NCBI RefSeq assembly: GCF_040361215.1
Contig: NZ_APND01000004.1
Location: 248,001-312,000, forward strand
Length of the DNA: 64,000 nt
Direction of reading: 5' to 3'
Source of the DNA: Salinisphaera dokdonensis
GTDB taxonomy: Bacteria; Pseudomonadota; Gammaproteobacteria; Nevskiales; Salinisphaeraceae
The translations under genes were made by a program, and so were the position numbers. Positions 52,125-64,000 of this stretch are shown here, piece by piece. Position 1 is the stretch's first letter. Each line of letters opens with the position of its first letter. The notes under the pieces were generated by a model. It searched no databases and was not told where the DNA came from. It was given only the letters and a program-made list of their open reading frames with translations.

Positions 52125-53564
52125 CTACTTCTTGCTTCGCTTCGGCGGGAAGTGAATGGGACGACCGTCGACCGCCAGAGCGGTCTCGTGCACGGTCTCG
52201 CCCAGGGTCGGGTGACCATGGATGATGCGCGCGATGTCTTCGCTGGACGCCTTGTATTCCATTGCGACCACCATCTCCTGCACGAGCTCGGACACATACG
52301 GACCGATCATGTGCACGCCGAGAATTTCGTCGGTCTTGGCATCGGCGATCATCTTGATGAAGCCGCCCTGCTGGCCGAGCGCCTTGGCACGACCATTGGC
52401 CGCGAACGGCACCTGGCCGACCCGGTAGTCGGTACCCGCAGATTTAACCTGCGCTTCGCTCTTGCCGACCCAGGCCATCTCGGGATGGGTATAGACGACC
52501 GACGGGATGACGTCGTAGTTGAGATGCGGCTTCTGGCCAGCCAGGATCTCGGCGACAGCCACGCCCTCTTCCATGCCCTTGTGGGCCAGCATCGGATTGC
52601 TGACCACGTCGCCGACGGCATAGACGCCCGGCAGGCTGGTACGGAACTGGTCGTTGACGTCGATGAAGCCCTTGTCGTCGAGTTCGACGCGCGCGCCCTT
52701 GGCACACAGATCCTTCGTGTGCGGCCGGCGGCCGACGGCAACGATCAGGCGGTCGAAAGTCACGCTGTGCGATTCGTCGCCCTGCGTGTACTTGACCTCT
52801 ACGCCCTTCTTCGTCGCCTTGGCTTCGGTGACGCGGGCACCGAGCTGAATATCCAGCCCCTGCTTCTTGAACGACTTGAGGCCTTCCTTGGCCACATCGC
52901 GATCTGCGATCGGCATGAAGTCATCGACGGCTTCGAGCAGCGTGACGTCGCTGCCCAAGCGCGACCAGACGCTGCCCAGTTCCACGCCGATATAACCGGC
53001 GCCGATGACGCCGAGCTTCTTCGGCACTTCATCGAGCTCCAGCGCGCCCCAGGAGTCCACGATGCGATCACCGTCGAACTTCGCGATATCGAGTTCGACC
53101 GGCTCCGAGCCGGCTGCGATCACGATGTTCTCGGCCTGCAGGGTTTCTTCCTTGCCGTCGTGACCGACGAACAGCACTTCGCCGGAGTCGACGACCTGAC
53201 CGCGGCCAGCGTACGACTTCACGCCGTTGGCCTTGAACAGGCTGCCAATACCACCGGTCAACTGCGAAACCACGCCGGCCTTGCGCTTCTGCATCTGTGC
53301 CAGGTCGAGTTCCACACCACTGGTCTTGATGCCATGATCGGCGAATTCGGAATTGGCGCGGTCATACAGCTCGCTGGATTCCAGCAAAGCCTTGGACGGG
53401 ATGCACCCGGCGTTCAGACAGGTGCCACCCAAGGAGGGCTTGTCGTTCAGATCCAGCCACTTGTCGATACAGGCGACGTTCATGCCCAGCTGTGCGGCGC
53501 GAATGGCGGCGACGTAGCCTGCAGGGCCACCGCCGATGACGACGACGTCGAATTTGTTGCTCAT
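52125..53564 (-). CDS. lpdA: Dihydrolipoyl dehydrogenase
   Basis: The protein has 479 aa. FAD-binding GGGPAGYVAAIRAAQLG lies at 11-27, the redox disulfide in GGTCLNAGCIPSK, NAD-binding VIGAGYIGVELGSVW, and the catalytic His-Glu in HGHPTLGETVHE. It reoxidises the lipoyl arm of the 2-oxoglutarate complex. It is the third gene of sucA-sucB-lpdA, 42 bp after sucB, so it serves this complex. Confidence 0.96.
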   Translation of the reverse strand: MSNKFDVVVIGGGPAGYVAAIRAAQLGMNVACIDKWLDLNDKPSLGGTCLNAGCIPSKALLESSELYDRANSEFADHGIKTSGVELDLAQMQKRKAGVVSQLTGGIGSLFKANGVKSYAGRGQVVDSGEVLFVGHDGKEETLQAENIVIAAGSEPVELDIAKFDGDRIVDSWGALELDEVPKKLGVIGAGYIGVELGSVWSRLGSDVTLLEAVDDFMPIADRDVAKEGLKSFKKQGLDIQLGARVTEAKATKKGVEVKYTQGDESHSVTFDRLIVAVGRRPHTKDLCAKGARVELDDKGFIDVNDQFRTSLPGVYAVGDVVSNPMLAHKGMEEGVAVAEILAGQKPHLNYDVIPSVVYTHPEMAWVGKSEAQVKSAGTDYRVGQVPFAANGRAKALGQQGGFIKMIADAKTDEILGVHMIGPYVSELVQEMVVAMEYKASSEDIARIIHGHPTLGETVHETALAVDGRPIHFPPKRSKK

Positions 53565-53606
53565 GCTCTTCCTTGAAATAACGTGTAGCGGTCGCGGCGA
53601 GCGGCT

Positions 53607-54926
53607 CTAGACCTGCAGCAGCAGGCGTGCCGGATCTTCGATCAATTCCTTGATCGTGCGCAGGAACAGCACCGCGTCGCGACCGTCGATAAGGCGATGA
53701 TCGTAGGACAGCGCAAGCATCATCATCGGGCGTGCCACGATCTCGCCATCGACCACCACCGGGCGTTCCTTGGTGGCGTGCATGCCGAGAATAGCCGCCT
53801 GTGGCGGGTTGATGATCGGGGTCGACAGATAAGAGCCGAACACGCCGCCATTGGTGATCGTGAAGGTGCCGCCGGTCATCTCGTCCATCGTGACCTTGCC
53901 TTCCTGGGCACGCTTGCCGAGGTCACGAATCGTGGACTCGACCTGGGCATAGGACTGCTGGTCCGCGTCACGCAGCACCGGCACGAGCAGGCCACGCGGC
54001 GAGGACACGGCCACGCCGATGTCGTAGAAACCGTGATAGACAATATCGCCTTCGTCGATCGAGGCATTGACGATCGGGAAGCGCTTGAGCGCTTCGACCG
54101 CTGCCTTGACGAAGAACGACATGAAGCCGAGACGGACATCGTGATCCTTCTCGAACTTGTCCTTGTACTGGTTGCGCAGATCCATGACCTGCTGCATGTC
54201 GACCTCGTTGAAGGTCGTCAGCATGGCCGTGTTCTGGCTGGCATCCAGCAGGCGCTCGGCAATGCGCTGGCGGATGCGCGTCATCGGCACACGCTGCTCG
54301 GTGCGCTCGGTCGGCGCCTCGCCCAGTGCCTGACGGTCGGCCTGCTCGGAGACTGCCTGCGCTTCACGCTCGGACTTGGTGTCGTCTTCGCGTTTGGCTG
54401 CGGGCTTGTCGTCGCTCTTGCTGCTGCTCTTGTTGTCGATGGCGTCTTGCACGTCCGCCTTGGTAATGCGGCCGTCCTTGCCCGAACCGTCGACGTCGCG
54501 CGCGGCGATATCGTTTTCGTCCATCAGCTTCTTGGCTGCGGGACTGGCAACGGGTTCTTCGCTATCGGCATCGTCGGATTCGTCAGACTTGTCGTCCTCC
54601 GACTTCGACTCGGCCTTGTCCTCTTTCTTCTCGGTCTTGTCCGAGTCGTCGCCGTCATCGCTGTCGTCATCGCCGCTACCGGCGCCATCGCCTTCTTCGA
54701 CGATCGCCAGCACGTCGCCGGCCTTGACCGTGTCACCGGCCTGGACCTTAATTTCAGCGAGTACACCTGCGGAGGTCGACGGAACTTCAAGCACGACCTT
54801 GTCGGTTTCGAGATCGACGATATTCTCGTCGCGACCGACCTTGTCGCCCTTGTTCTTCTGCCATTCACCCACAGTGGCTTCACTGACGGATTCCGGAAGC
54901 TCCGGGACTTTGACTTCTGTGGCCAT
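53607..54926 (-). CDS. sucB: Dihydrolipoyl succinyltransferase (E2)
   Basis: The protein has 439 aa. The lipoyl domain has the modified lysine in ETDKVVLEVPS near residue 43. A linker of roughly 60 residues of almost only Asp, Glu, Ser and Lys follows. Next is the peripheral-subunit domain (SPAAKKLMDENDIAARDVDG) and another charged linker. The catalytic domain ends with HRLIDGRDAVLFL, giving the active histidine. It transfers succinyl groups to CoA. The extreme acidity of the linker is unusual. Confidence 0.96.
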   Translation of the reverse strand: MATEVKVPELPESVSEATVGEWQKNKGDKVGRDENIVDLETDKVVLEVPSTSAGVLAEIKVQAGDTVKAGDVLAIVEEGDGAGSGDDDSDDGDDSDKTEKKEDKAESKSEDDKSDESDDADSEEPVASPAAKKLMDENDIAARDVDGSGKDGRITKADVQDAIDNKSSSKSDDKPAAKREDDTKSEREAQAVSEQADRQALGEAPTERTEQRVPMTRIRQRIAERLLDASQNTAMLTTFNEVDMQQVMDLRNQYKDKFEKDHDVRLGFMSFFVKAAVEALKRFPIVNASIDEGDIVYHGFYDIGVAVSSPRGLLVPVLRDADQQSYAQVESTIRDLGKRAQEGKVTMDEMTGGTFTITNGGVFGSYLSTPIINPPQAAILGMHATKERPVVVDGEIVARPMMMLALSYDHRLIDGRDAVLFLRTIKELIEDPARLLLQV

Positions 54927-54987
54927 GCTTGTCGTTCCTAACTTGTCGAGATCTTGGAGTACGCAGACGTGGTATTACGTCTTCGCG

Positions 54988-57885
<2,898 letters not shown>

Positions 57886-58021
57886 AAAGTAGGCTCGTGG
57901 CCGCGTGAGGCGCCGGAATCGCCTCGTTCAAACCGTGCCGCTACAGCGCCTGCCGGTTGGCGCCCCATGCGGCGAATGATAACAAACCGAACAATTTGCC
58001 GCGCTGTCTGTCGGCCGTCGA

Positions 58022-58927
58022 TCAGCCGTTGTTGTCGCCTTTGTCTTCGTCGTCCCAGCCGGACGTGAGATCTTTCAGATAGCTGCGGAACTCGTCGCCG
58101 ATTTCCTTATGCTGCAGCCCCATCTCCACGTTCGCCTTGAGATAGCCGAATTTGCTGCCGCAATCGTAGCGGGTGCCTTCGAACTCATAGGCCAATACGG
58201 TCTGTTCGCCCATCAGAGCTTCAATGGCATCGGTCAGCTGAATCTCGCCGCCGGCGCCCGGCTTGGTCTTGTCGAGCAAGCGGAAAATACGCGGCGTGAG
58301 GATATAGCGGCCGACTACAGCAAGATTCGACGGCGCCTTGTCGGGATCCGGCTTTTCGACAATGCCGCGGATTTCCGACAGGCCGGGCCCGATCGGCTCG
58401 ACTTCGACGATGCCGTACTTGTAAGTCTCTTCCCAGGGCACGCGTTGAACCGCGAGTACGCTGGTGCCGTACTCCTGGTACACGCGCTGCATCTGGGCCA
58501 TGCAGGGCTGGAACGAGCCCGCGATCAGATCGTCGGCAAGAATGACGGCGAAATCCTGATCGCCAACCGCCGGCAGCGCGCAGTTGATCGCGTGGCCGAG
58601 GCCCATCTGTTCGGGCTGGCGAATATAGACGCAGCTAATGCCCGGCGGGAGCACATCCTTGACGGCCTTGAGCAGTTCTTCCTTGCCCTTGGCTTCGAGC
58701 GTGGCCTCCAACTCATAGTCCCGATCAAAGTGATCCATGATCGAGTTCTTGGTGTGGCTGGTGATGAACACCATCTCCTCGGCACCCGCGGCGATGGCTT
58801 CCTTCACCGCGTACTGGATCAGCGGCTTGTCGACGACGGGCAGGATTTCCTTCGCACTGGCCTTGGTTGCAGGCAGGAAGCGTGTTCCCAGCCCGGCAAC
58901 CGGAAAAACGGCTTTACGAATACGCAT
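58022..58927 (-). CDS. galU: UTP-glucose-1-phosphate uridylyltransferase
   Basis: The protein has 301 aa. The nucleotide-binding VFPVAGLGTRFLPATKASAKE is at residues 8-28, followed by the family's LGHAINCALP, and VEKPDPDKAPSNLAVVGRY with its catalytic lysine. It makes UDP-glucose for envelope sugars. The C-terminal tail is acidic. It is separate from the suc operon by a short gap. Confidence 0.95.
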   Translation of the reverse strand: MRIRKAVFPVAGLGTRFLPATKASAKEILPVVDKPLIQYAVKEAIAAGAEEMVFITSHTKNSIMDHFDRDYELEATLEAKGKEELLKAVKDVLPPGISCVYIRQPEQMGLGHAINCALPAVGDQDFAVILADDLIAGSFQPCMAQMQRVYQEYGTSVLAVQRVPWEETYKYGIVEVEPIGPGLSEIRGIVEKPDPDKAPSNLAVVGRYILTPRIFRLLDKTKPGAGGEIQLTDAIEALMGEQTVLAYEFEGTRYDCGSKFGYLKANVEMGLQHKEIGDEFRSYLKDLTSGWDDEDKGDNNG

Positions 58928-58973
58928 AGACGATCCCTTGGCTCAAAGGCCTAAGCAAAACGAAAGTAAAAAA

Positions 58974-59861
58974 TCAGACATAGCGGACATCCCCGAGAAG
59001 ATGGAGGATGTCGCCTTTATCGTTGGTTAACGCAAAATCCGCGCCGTTGTCGCCAGTGTTGTAGGCGAACCGTGCCGTGCTCGGCAGGAATACCGGCTTC
59101 TTGAAGCCCACCGACAGCGTGTAGGCGGACTGCTTGAGATGCGGTTCGAGTTCTGCGGCAGCGCGTGCCTTGGTCCACATGCCGGTGGCGATGGCACGGG
59201 GAAAACCGAACAGCTTCGCGCTCCACGGACTCAGGTGGATCGGGTTGTAGTCGCCGGCCGCACTCGCATAGCGGCGGCCGATATCGGCCGGAACGTCCCA
59301 GCTTGCTTCGTCGGATGGCTCGAACGGCAAGCCCTCTTCCGGCTTCTTTCGCGGCTTGGAGTGCGAGTCCGACACGCTCGTCTTCTGCCGCGACAGCATC
59401 GTGGCGGTTGCTTCCCAGATCAGATCGCCTGCGCGATCGCGTACCCGGGTGACCAGGCCGAACTCGACGCCCTTCGCCACTTCTTCATGGCCGCCCACGC
59501 TCACCTGCAGGTGAAGCTTCTCGGCCACCTCGATATTCCGGTACTGGGTAATCTCATTGCGGATGTGAATCAGGCCCAGCAGCTTCAGCGGAAACTGCTT
59601 GTGCGTCATCACCGCCATATGGATCGGGAAGGCGAGCACGTGCGGATAAGTGACCGGCAGATAAGGCGAATGGCGAAAACCACAGACCTTGCGATATTTC
59701 GCGAGTTCCTCGGCGCGGACTTCGAGGTCGGCGATCTCGGCGACGATGTCCGGAATCGTTTCACCCTGGGACAATCCGCCGGACAGCGTGGTCGCAGCCC
59801 TCAGGTAGGACGGGGCGACCGCCGGCAGGGATTGATACTCGAGCCGTGTCTCTTGGGCCAT
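58974..59861 (-). CDS. MaoC-like double hotdog dehydratase
   Basis: The protein has 295 aa. The C-terminal hotdog contains the hydratase 2 motif ASAAGDYNPIHLSPWSAKLFG, with its Asp and His, near residues 210-230. The N-terminal hotdog is degenerate. Such proteins hydrate (R)-enoyl-CoA or act in fatty acid and polyhydroxyalkanoate metabolism. The substrate is unknown. It is 46 bp upstream of galU and 64 bp downstream of the ccm genes. Confidence 0.85.
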   Translation of the reverse strand: MAQETRLEYQSLPAVAPSYLRAATTLSGGLSQGETIPDIVAEIADLEVRAEELAKYRKVCGFRHSPYLPVTYPHVLAFPIHMAVMTHKQFPLKLLGLIHIRNEITQYRNIEVAEKLHLQVSVGGHEEVAKGVEFGLVTRVRDRAGDLIWEATATMLSRQKTSVSDSHSKPRKKPEEGLPFEPSDEASWDVPADIGRRYASAAGDYNPIHLSPWSAKLFGFPRAIATGMWTKARAAAELEPHLKQSAYTLSVGFKKPVFLPSTARFAYNTGDNGADFALTNDKGDILHLLGDVRYV

Positions 59862-59925
59862 GTAATTTATCGTTGATAAAAGCTGATCGGGACGTTAACC
59901 GCTTTGCCAGGGCGAAACAATACGC

Positions 59926-60753
59926 TCAACTACCCTGCAAGGACGGTTTCTCCCCGGCCAGTTCGGCGCGACGGTTGCGGACCATGCTGGCAAATTCCTC
60001 GGGCAGGTCCTGATCGAGCAACTGGTCCCAGTAATCGATCGCCTGCGATGACTCACCTCGCTCGGCCGCCGCCAGGCCCAGGTACCACAGCGCTTCGCTG
60101 CTCGCCGGATCCAGCTCGAGCACTTGTTGATAGAGCTCGGCCGTGCGGCCTTGAAGGTCATCGCTGGCCTGCAGCGTGGCTGCCGCTTCGGCCGCGAGTA
60201 TGGGGGCACGCGGCTGCGGCATCGAGGCGTTGATCGCCCGGTAATTACGAGCCGCGCCGGCATAGTCGCCGGTGGCCTGCTGGGCGCGGGCCAGCATCGA
60301 GCGGGCCTGGACGTCGTCAGGCGCTTCGGCGACGCGCTGTTCCAGTTCGCCGATCATCGTCGCGATATCGGGCATCTCCTTGCCGCTGATCGCCGCGTGA
60401 TCCCCCAGATACCAGTACGTCGCGCTGCTGCCGCCGACCAGAAGCACCACGACCAGGAGTGTCGCGAACCAGGGACGAGAGGCCGCCTGCGGCGACGAGA
60501 CGAGTTCCGGCGTGTCCTCCACATCGGCAAGCAACCGGGCCCCGAGCTCGTCTTTCTCGTGTTCGGCTTCGAGCCGCGTGATTCGCCCGGCGCCCACCTC
60601 GCGCTCGATTTCGTTGTAGCGCTGATGGTAGATCGTGATGTTCGCCTCGCGCCGCTTGTCGGGCGTGGGCGTGCCGGCACGCCATAGCGGCACCAGGACA
60701 AATACGAGGCTCGCGACCACAAGTACGGCCGCAAAAACGAGAAACTCGGTCAT
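59926..60753 (-). CDS. ccmI: Cytochrome c biogenesis protein CcmI
   Basis: The protein has 275 aa with two membrane helices (about 3-25 and 96-115) separated by a cytoplasmic loop, then a periplasmic tetratricopeptide domain (RSMLARAQQATGDYAGAARN, then LYQQVLELDPASSEALWYLG). CcmI holds apocytochrome c for heme attachment. Its start overlaps the ccmH stop by 4 bp and it is the last gene of the ccm run. Confidence 0.9.
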   Translation of the reverse strand: MTEFLVFAAVLVVASLVFVLVPLWRAGTPTPDKRREANITIYHQRYNEIEREVGAGRITRLEAEHEKDELGARLLADVEDTPELVSSPQAASRPWFATLLVVVLLVGGSSATYWYLGDHAAISGKEMPDIATMIGELEQRVAEAPDDVQARSMLARAQQATGDYAGAARNYRAINASMPQPRAPILAAEAAATLQASDDLQGRTAELYQQVLELDPASSEALWYLGLAAAERGESSQAIDYWDQLLDQDLPEEFASMVRNRRAELAGEKPSLQGS

Positions 60754-61232
60754 GAGCGCTCTCTGGAAGAATCGTCGTCGTCAGAAGATGGCCGGGGCTT
60801 TTCATCGTCCAGCAGGCGCGCCAACCGGTCGCGATCGAGGCTTGGCTCCGATACCGGGGCGCTGCGGCGGCGTCGCATCATCAATACGACCACCAGTAGC
60901 CCCACCGCGAGCAGCACGAATGGCCCAGCCCACAGGATCAACGTACCCGAGTTCAACGGCGGGTCGTAAAGCACCCAGTCACCGTAGCGATCGACCAGAT
61001 ACTGCTTGATCTCGCCGTCGCTGCGCCCGGCAGCGATCTGTCGCTCCACGATTGCACGCAGATCCTGCGCAAGCGGCGCATCGGACTCGGCGATGCTGCG
61101 GTTCTGGCAGATCAGGCAACGCAGTTCCGCGTTGAGGTCGTGATAGCGGGCCAGCTGCTCACCTTCAAGATCCACCGCGGGCGCGTTTGCAACAACCCCA
61201 AGCAGAAGCACAAAAAACAGCAGTGCACGCAT
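60750..61232 (-). CDS. ccmH: Cytochrome c maturation thioredoxin-like protein CcmH
   Basis: The protein has 160 aa with a signal peptide (to about residue 19) and the redox motif LRCLICQNRSIAESDAPLA. A C-terminal membrane helix (LILWAGPFVLLAVGLLVVVL) is followed by a basic tail. It reduces the CxxCH cysteines of apocytochrome c. Its start shares one base with the ccmG stop. Confidence 0.95.
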   Translation of the reverse strand: MRALLFFVLLLGVVANAPAVDLEGEQLARYHDLNAELRCLICQNRSIAESDAPLAQDLRAIVERQIAAGRSDGEIKQYLVDRYGDWVLYDPPLNSGTLILWAGPFVLLAVGLLVVVLMMRRRRSAPVSEPSLDRDRLARLLDDEKPRPSSDDDDSSRERS

Positions 61233-61768
61233 CAGGAGTCCGACGCCTTGAGCTGTTCGAGCGTGGGCACGAGGTTTTCGTTCATCTCTTCACGCGTGAT
61301 CGCGCCAACGACCTTGTAGCGGATAACACCCTCCTCATCCACGACGAATGTCTCTGGCACAGCAGCCACGCCCCAGTCGATGCCGACATCACCGCGTTGG
61401 TCGAACGCGACCACAGCAAACGGATTGCCATAGCGCCCCAGCCAGCGCAGCGCGCCCTCTTTCGTATCCTTGTAGTTCAGCCCTACGACCGGCACGCCGG
61501 TGCGCCGCGAGATTTCGGTGATCAGCGCGTGCTCGGCGCGGCAGGCCACGCACCAGCTCGCCCACACGTTGACCATCGTGACCTCGCCTTTCAGGTCCGC
61601 GGTGCGGATACGCTCCCGGTCCGAAGCCAGCGTGGGCAGATCGAACTCCGGGGCCGGCTTGTCGAGCAGCGCCGAGGGCAATACGTCGGGACGCCGCGTG
61701 AGGCCGTAGCCAAGCAACACGATCAGCATCATCACAACGACAACGGGCACGATCAGGCGCCAGCGCAT
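61232..61768 (-). CDS. ccmG: Thiol:disulfide interchange protein CcmG/DsbE
   Basis: The protein has 178 aa with an N-terminal membrane anchor (residues 5-24) and a periplasmic thioredoxin fold with active site WASWCVACRAEH and a cis-proline near AVPETFVVDEEG. It supplies electrons for heme ligation. Its start overlaps the ccmF stop by a few bases. Confidence 0.95.
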   Translation of the reverse strand: MRWRLIVPVVVVMMLIVLLGYGLTRRPDVLPSALLDKPAPEFDLPTLASDRERIRTADLKGEVTMVNVWASWCVACRAEHALITEISRRTGVPVVGLNYKDTKEGALRWLGRYGNPFAVVAFDQRGDVGIDWGVAAVPETFVVDEEGVIRYKVVGAITREEMNENLVPTLEQLKASDS

Positions 61769-63735
61769 CAGGCGTAGGCCGCTTTTTTGCCGCCGTCGGT
61801 CGCCACGGCCTTGCGCGAGCTCGCCCGGCGGCGATAACGCTTGTCGGAAAGTGCCAGCACGCCGCCGAGTGCGGCGAGGAACGCGCCGCCCCAGATCCAG
61901 CGGATGAACGGTCGATGATAGATACGCACACTCCAGGCATCGCCCGATAGCGGCTCACCCAGCGATACATAGAGATCGCGCCACAGGCCAGCGTCGACGC
62001 CGGACTGGGTCATGGTCTGACCACTCGCGTTGTAGCGACGCTTGGACGGATACAGCTCGGCGATCTGCTCACCGTCCTCGCGCACGATGAAATCACCCAC
62101 CTCGGCCACGAAGTTGGGGCCTTCCTCATGGCGCGTACCCAGGAATGTGAAGTCGTAGCCGGCCATGGTCGTGCTTTCGCCGGGCGCCAGGCGGACGTCA
62201 TGTTCGCCGCCGAAGCCGCTGACCAGGCTGATACCGATCACGAAAACGCCCACGCCTATATGCGCCAGCGCCATGCCCAGCACGTTGCGCGGCAGCATGA
62301 TGCGGCGACCGCGACAGCGCCGAACGACGTCCTCGAGCGCCGTCACGATCGCCCAGCAGCCGAGCACGCAACCGGCGACAGCGGCTAGCGCGCCCGTGCC
62401 CACGGTCAGTAGCGGCAAGGCCACACCGAGCACGATCGCAATCAACGCCGGCGCCCAGAGTCGCGAACGAAGCACTTCCGCGCGCGTGCGCTTCCAGGCC
62501 ATCACCGATGCCGCGCCGACCAGCAGCACCAGCGGTGCCGTGAGCGGAATGAATACCTTGTTGAAGTAAGGCGGGCCGACGGAAATACGGCCCATGCCCA
62601 GCGAATCCGCCAGAATCGGGTAAAGCGTGCCCAGAAGCACGCCCGCCGCGGCGACCACCAGAAAGATGTTGTTGAGCAGCAGCAACCCTTCGCGCGAGAG
62701 CGCGGCCACCGGTTCCGAGCCGGCCTCGAACTGCGGCGCGCGAATCGCGTACAGCAGCAAGGAGCCGCCGACCACGATGGCAAAGAACGCGAGGATATAG
62801 ACGCCACGTGCCGGGTCGGTCGCAAACGCATGCACCGAAATCAGCACGCCAGAGCGCACCAGGAACGTGCCCAATAACGACAGCGCAAACGCGGTGATCG
62901 CCAGCAGCACCGTCCAGCTTTTGAAGATGCCCCGCTTCTCGGTCACTGCCAGCGAATGGATCAGCGCGGTGCCGACCAGCCAGGGCATGAACGACGCGTT
63001 CTCGACCGGATCCCAGAACCACCAGCCGCCCCAGCCCAGCTCGTTGTAGGCCCACCAACTGCCGAGCGTCACGCCGATGGTGAGAAACACCCAGGCGGCC
63101 GTCGTCCACGGCCGGGTCCAGCGCGTCCATGCGCTATCCACACGGCCCGTGAGCAGCGCGGTGATGGCGAATGCAAAAGCCACACAGAAGCCGACATAGC
63201 CCATATAGAGCATGGGCGGATGAATCACGAGGCCCGGATCCTGCAGCAGCGGGTTCAGATCGCGCCCTTCGGCCGGGATCGGGAACTCGCGCGCAAAGGG
63301 ATTGGAGGTAAACAGCGTGAACAGCAGAAAGCCGACACTCACCGAGCCCATCACCGCGAGCACACAGCTGGCCACTTCGCGCGGCAGGGTGCGGCTGGCC
63401 GCGGCCACCGCCAGACTCCAGCAGGACAGCAGCGTCATCCAGAGCAGTAGCGAGCCTTCATGCGCGCCCCAGACAGCGGCGATCCGATAGAACCACGGCA
63501 GATGCGTATTCGAGTTGGCCGCCACATAAGCGACAGAGAAATCGTTGCCGTAGAACGCAAACGTGAGCGCTGCGAAAGCGATGCCCAGCATCGCGAACTG
63601 GCCAATGGCAGCCGGTGCGGCAACCGCCAGGCAATCCGTGCGGGACCGCGCAAATCCGTAGAGCGGCACCACGGTCTGGATAATCGCCAGCCCGAGCGCC
63701 AGGATCAGCGCGAAATGGCCAATCTCCGGAATCAT
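61768..63735 (-). CDS. ccmF: Heme lyase CcmF
   Basis: The protein has 655 aa with about 15 membrane helices. The heme-handling WWFWDPVENASFMPWL is present (the tryptophan-rich segment), as are flanking histidines. It ligates heme from CcmE to apocytochrome c. The start overlaps the ccmE stop by 4 bp, as in other ccm operons. Confidence 0.96.
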   Translation of the reverse strand: MIPEIGHFALILALGLAIIQTVVPLYGFARSRTDCLAVAAPAAIGQFAMLGIAFAALTFAFYGNDFSVAYVAANSNTHLPWFYRIAAVWGAHEGSLLLWMTLLSCWSLAVAAASRTLPREVASCVLAVMGSVSVGFLLFTLFTSNPFAREFPIPAEGRDLNPLLQDPGLVIHPPMLYMGYVGFCVAFAFAITALLTGRVDSAWTRWTRPWTTAAWVFLTIGVTLGSWWAYNELGWGGWWFWDPVENASFMPWLVGTALIHSLAVTEKRGIFKSWTVLLAITAFALSLLGTFLVRSGVLISVHAFATDPARGVYILAFFAIVVGGSLLLYAIRAPQFEAGSEPVAALSREGLLLLNNIFLVVAAAGVLLGTLYPILADSLGMGRISVGPPYFNKVFIPLTAPLVLLVGAASVMAWKRTRAEVLRSRLWAPALIAIVLGVALPLLTVGTGALAAVAGCVLGCWAIVTALEDVVRRCRGRRIMLPRNVLGMALAHIGVGVFVIGISLVSGFGGEHDVRLAPGESTTMAGYDFTFLGTRHEEGPNFVAEVGDFIVREDGEQIAELYPSKRRYNASGQTMTQSGVDAGLWRDLYVSLGEPLSGDAWSVRIYHRPFIRWIWGGAFLAALGGVLALSDKRYRRRASSRKAVATDGGKKAAYA

Positions 63736-64000
63736 CGATTGGCCTGCATATTGGTCGGCATGCAGCTCTCGCCCTGGTTGTCTTTCATTGCTTCAGCCAC
63801 GTCGGGCGACATGTAATTCTCGTCATGCTTGGCAAGAACTTCGTCGGCCACGAACTGCCCCGATGTGTTCAGCGCGCCGTAGGCGACAATGCCCTGCCCC
63901 TCGCGGAACAGATCCGGCAACGTGCCCTTGAATTGCACCGGCACGCTTGCTTCGCAGTCGGCCAGGGTGAAGCGCACGAGCAGATCGTCGTTGTTGCGCT
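63732..64000 (-). CDS. ccmE: Heme chaperone CcmE, N-terminus outside window
   Basis: About 88 C-terminal residues are seen. The heme-attachment motif KHDENYMSP, with covalent His and nearby Tyr, is present after VAYGALNTSGQFVADEVLA, and a flexible tail follows. The frame runs off the right edge as RNNDDLLVRFTLAD. CcmE is a periplasmic membrane-anchored protein that holds heme for CcmF. Confidence 0.93.
   Translation of the reverse strand, partial: RNNDDLLVRFTLADCEASVPVQFKGTLPDLFREGQGIVAYGALNTSGQFVADEVLAKHDENYMSPDVAEAMKDNQGESCMPTNMQANR

Overview
This window looks like part of the chromosome of a GC-rich gammaproteobacterium. The order queC-queE-cpoB-pal-tolBARQ-ybgC-ruvBAC-yebC, the sucAB-lpdA operon and the ccmEFGHI run are all standard gammaproteobacterial arrangements. 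The base composition and the very acidic linker in SucB would suit a halophilic genus such as Salinisphaera, but that is a guess, not an identification.

The window has two halves joined at a tRNA-Lys gene (40117-40192, minus strand). Right of it (40.2-64 kb) is ordinary core chromosome, all on the minus strand: queuosine synthesis, the Tol-Pal envelope machine, Holliday-junction resolution, a Kup potassium transporter, the 2-oxoglutarate dehydrogenase complex, galU, a MaoC-type hydratase and cytochrome c maturation (ccmE runs off the right edge). Left of it is accessory DNA. A tyrosine recombinase (39051-40046) and a DUF4224-like partner sit directly against the 3' end of the tRNA, which is the usual layout of an island integrated into a tRNA gene.

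The accessory half reads, left to right: a partial zinc alcohol dehydrogenase divergent from a GntR/FCD regulator (0-1.7 kb); a conjugation-type module with a membrane protein, an Fe-S DinG-like helicase, small unknown genes, a MOBH (TraI_2) relaxase and a MobI-like protein (1.9-10.7 kb); a roughly 460-bp array of short repeats and GC palindromes upstream of mobI that is a good oriT candidate (10.78-11.25 kb); a NERD-domain membrane protein, a cluster of six GGGCCC sites in a large inverted repeat and small membrane genes (11.4-14.3 kb); three plus-strand genes of unknown role, then a Y-family polymerase with a LexA-like box (14.7-18.2 kb). Two leader-like segments of about 221 bp (4884-5104 and 7053-7274) share conserved hairpins and look like a duplicated structured element.

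From 18.4 to 32.7 kb is a defence island: a STAND NTPase with an N-terminal nuclease (Avs-like), a divergent pair of unrecognised genes of 1241 and 572 aa (the larger with a C-terminal PD-(D/E)XK site), and a complete Gabija operon (gajA-gajB). Next comes a decayed RES-Xre toxin-antitoxin pair (frameshift plus in-frame stop), a secreted EEP nuclease, a lipoprotein, a SecD-head-like reading frame with an in-frame stop, and an SRAP/YedK protein before the integrase.

No type IV secretion genes, CRISPR array, rRNA or insertion-sequence transposase were seen, so the element looks mobilisable rather than self-transmissible as far as this window shows.
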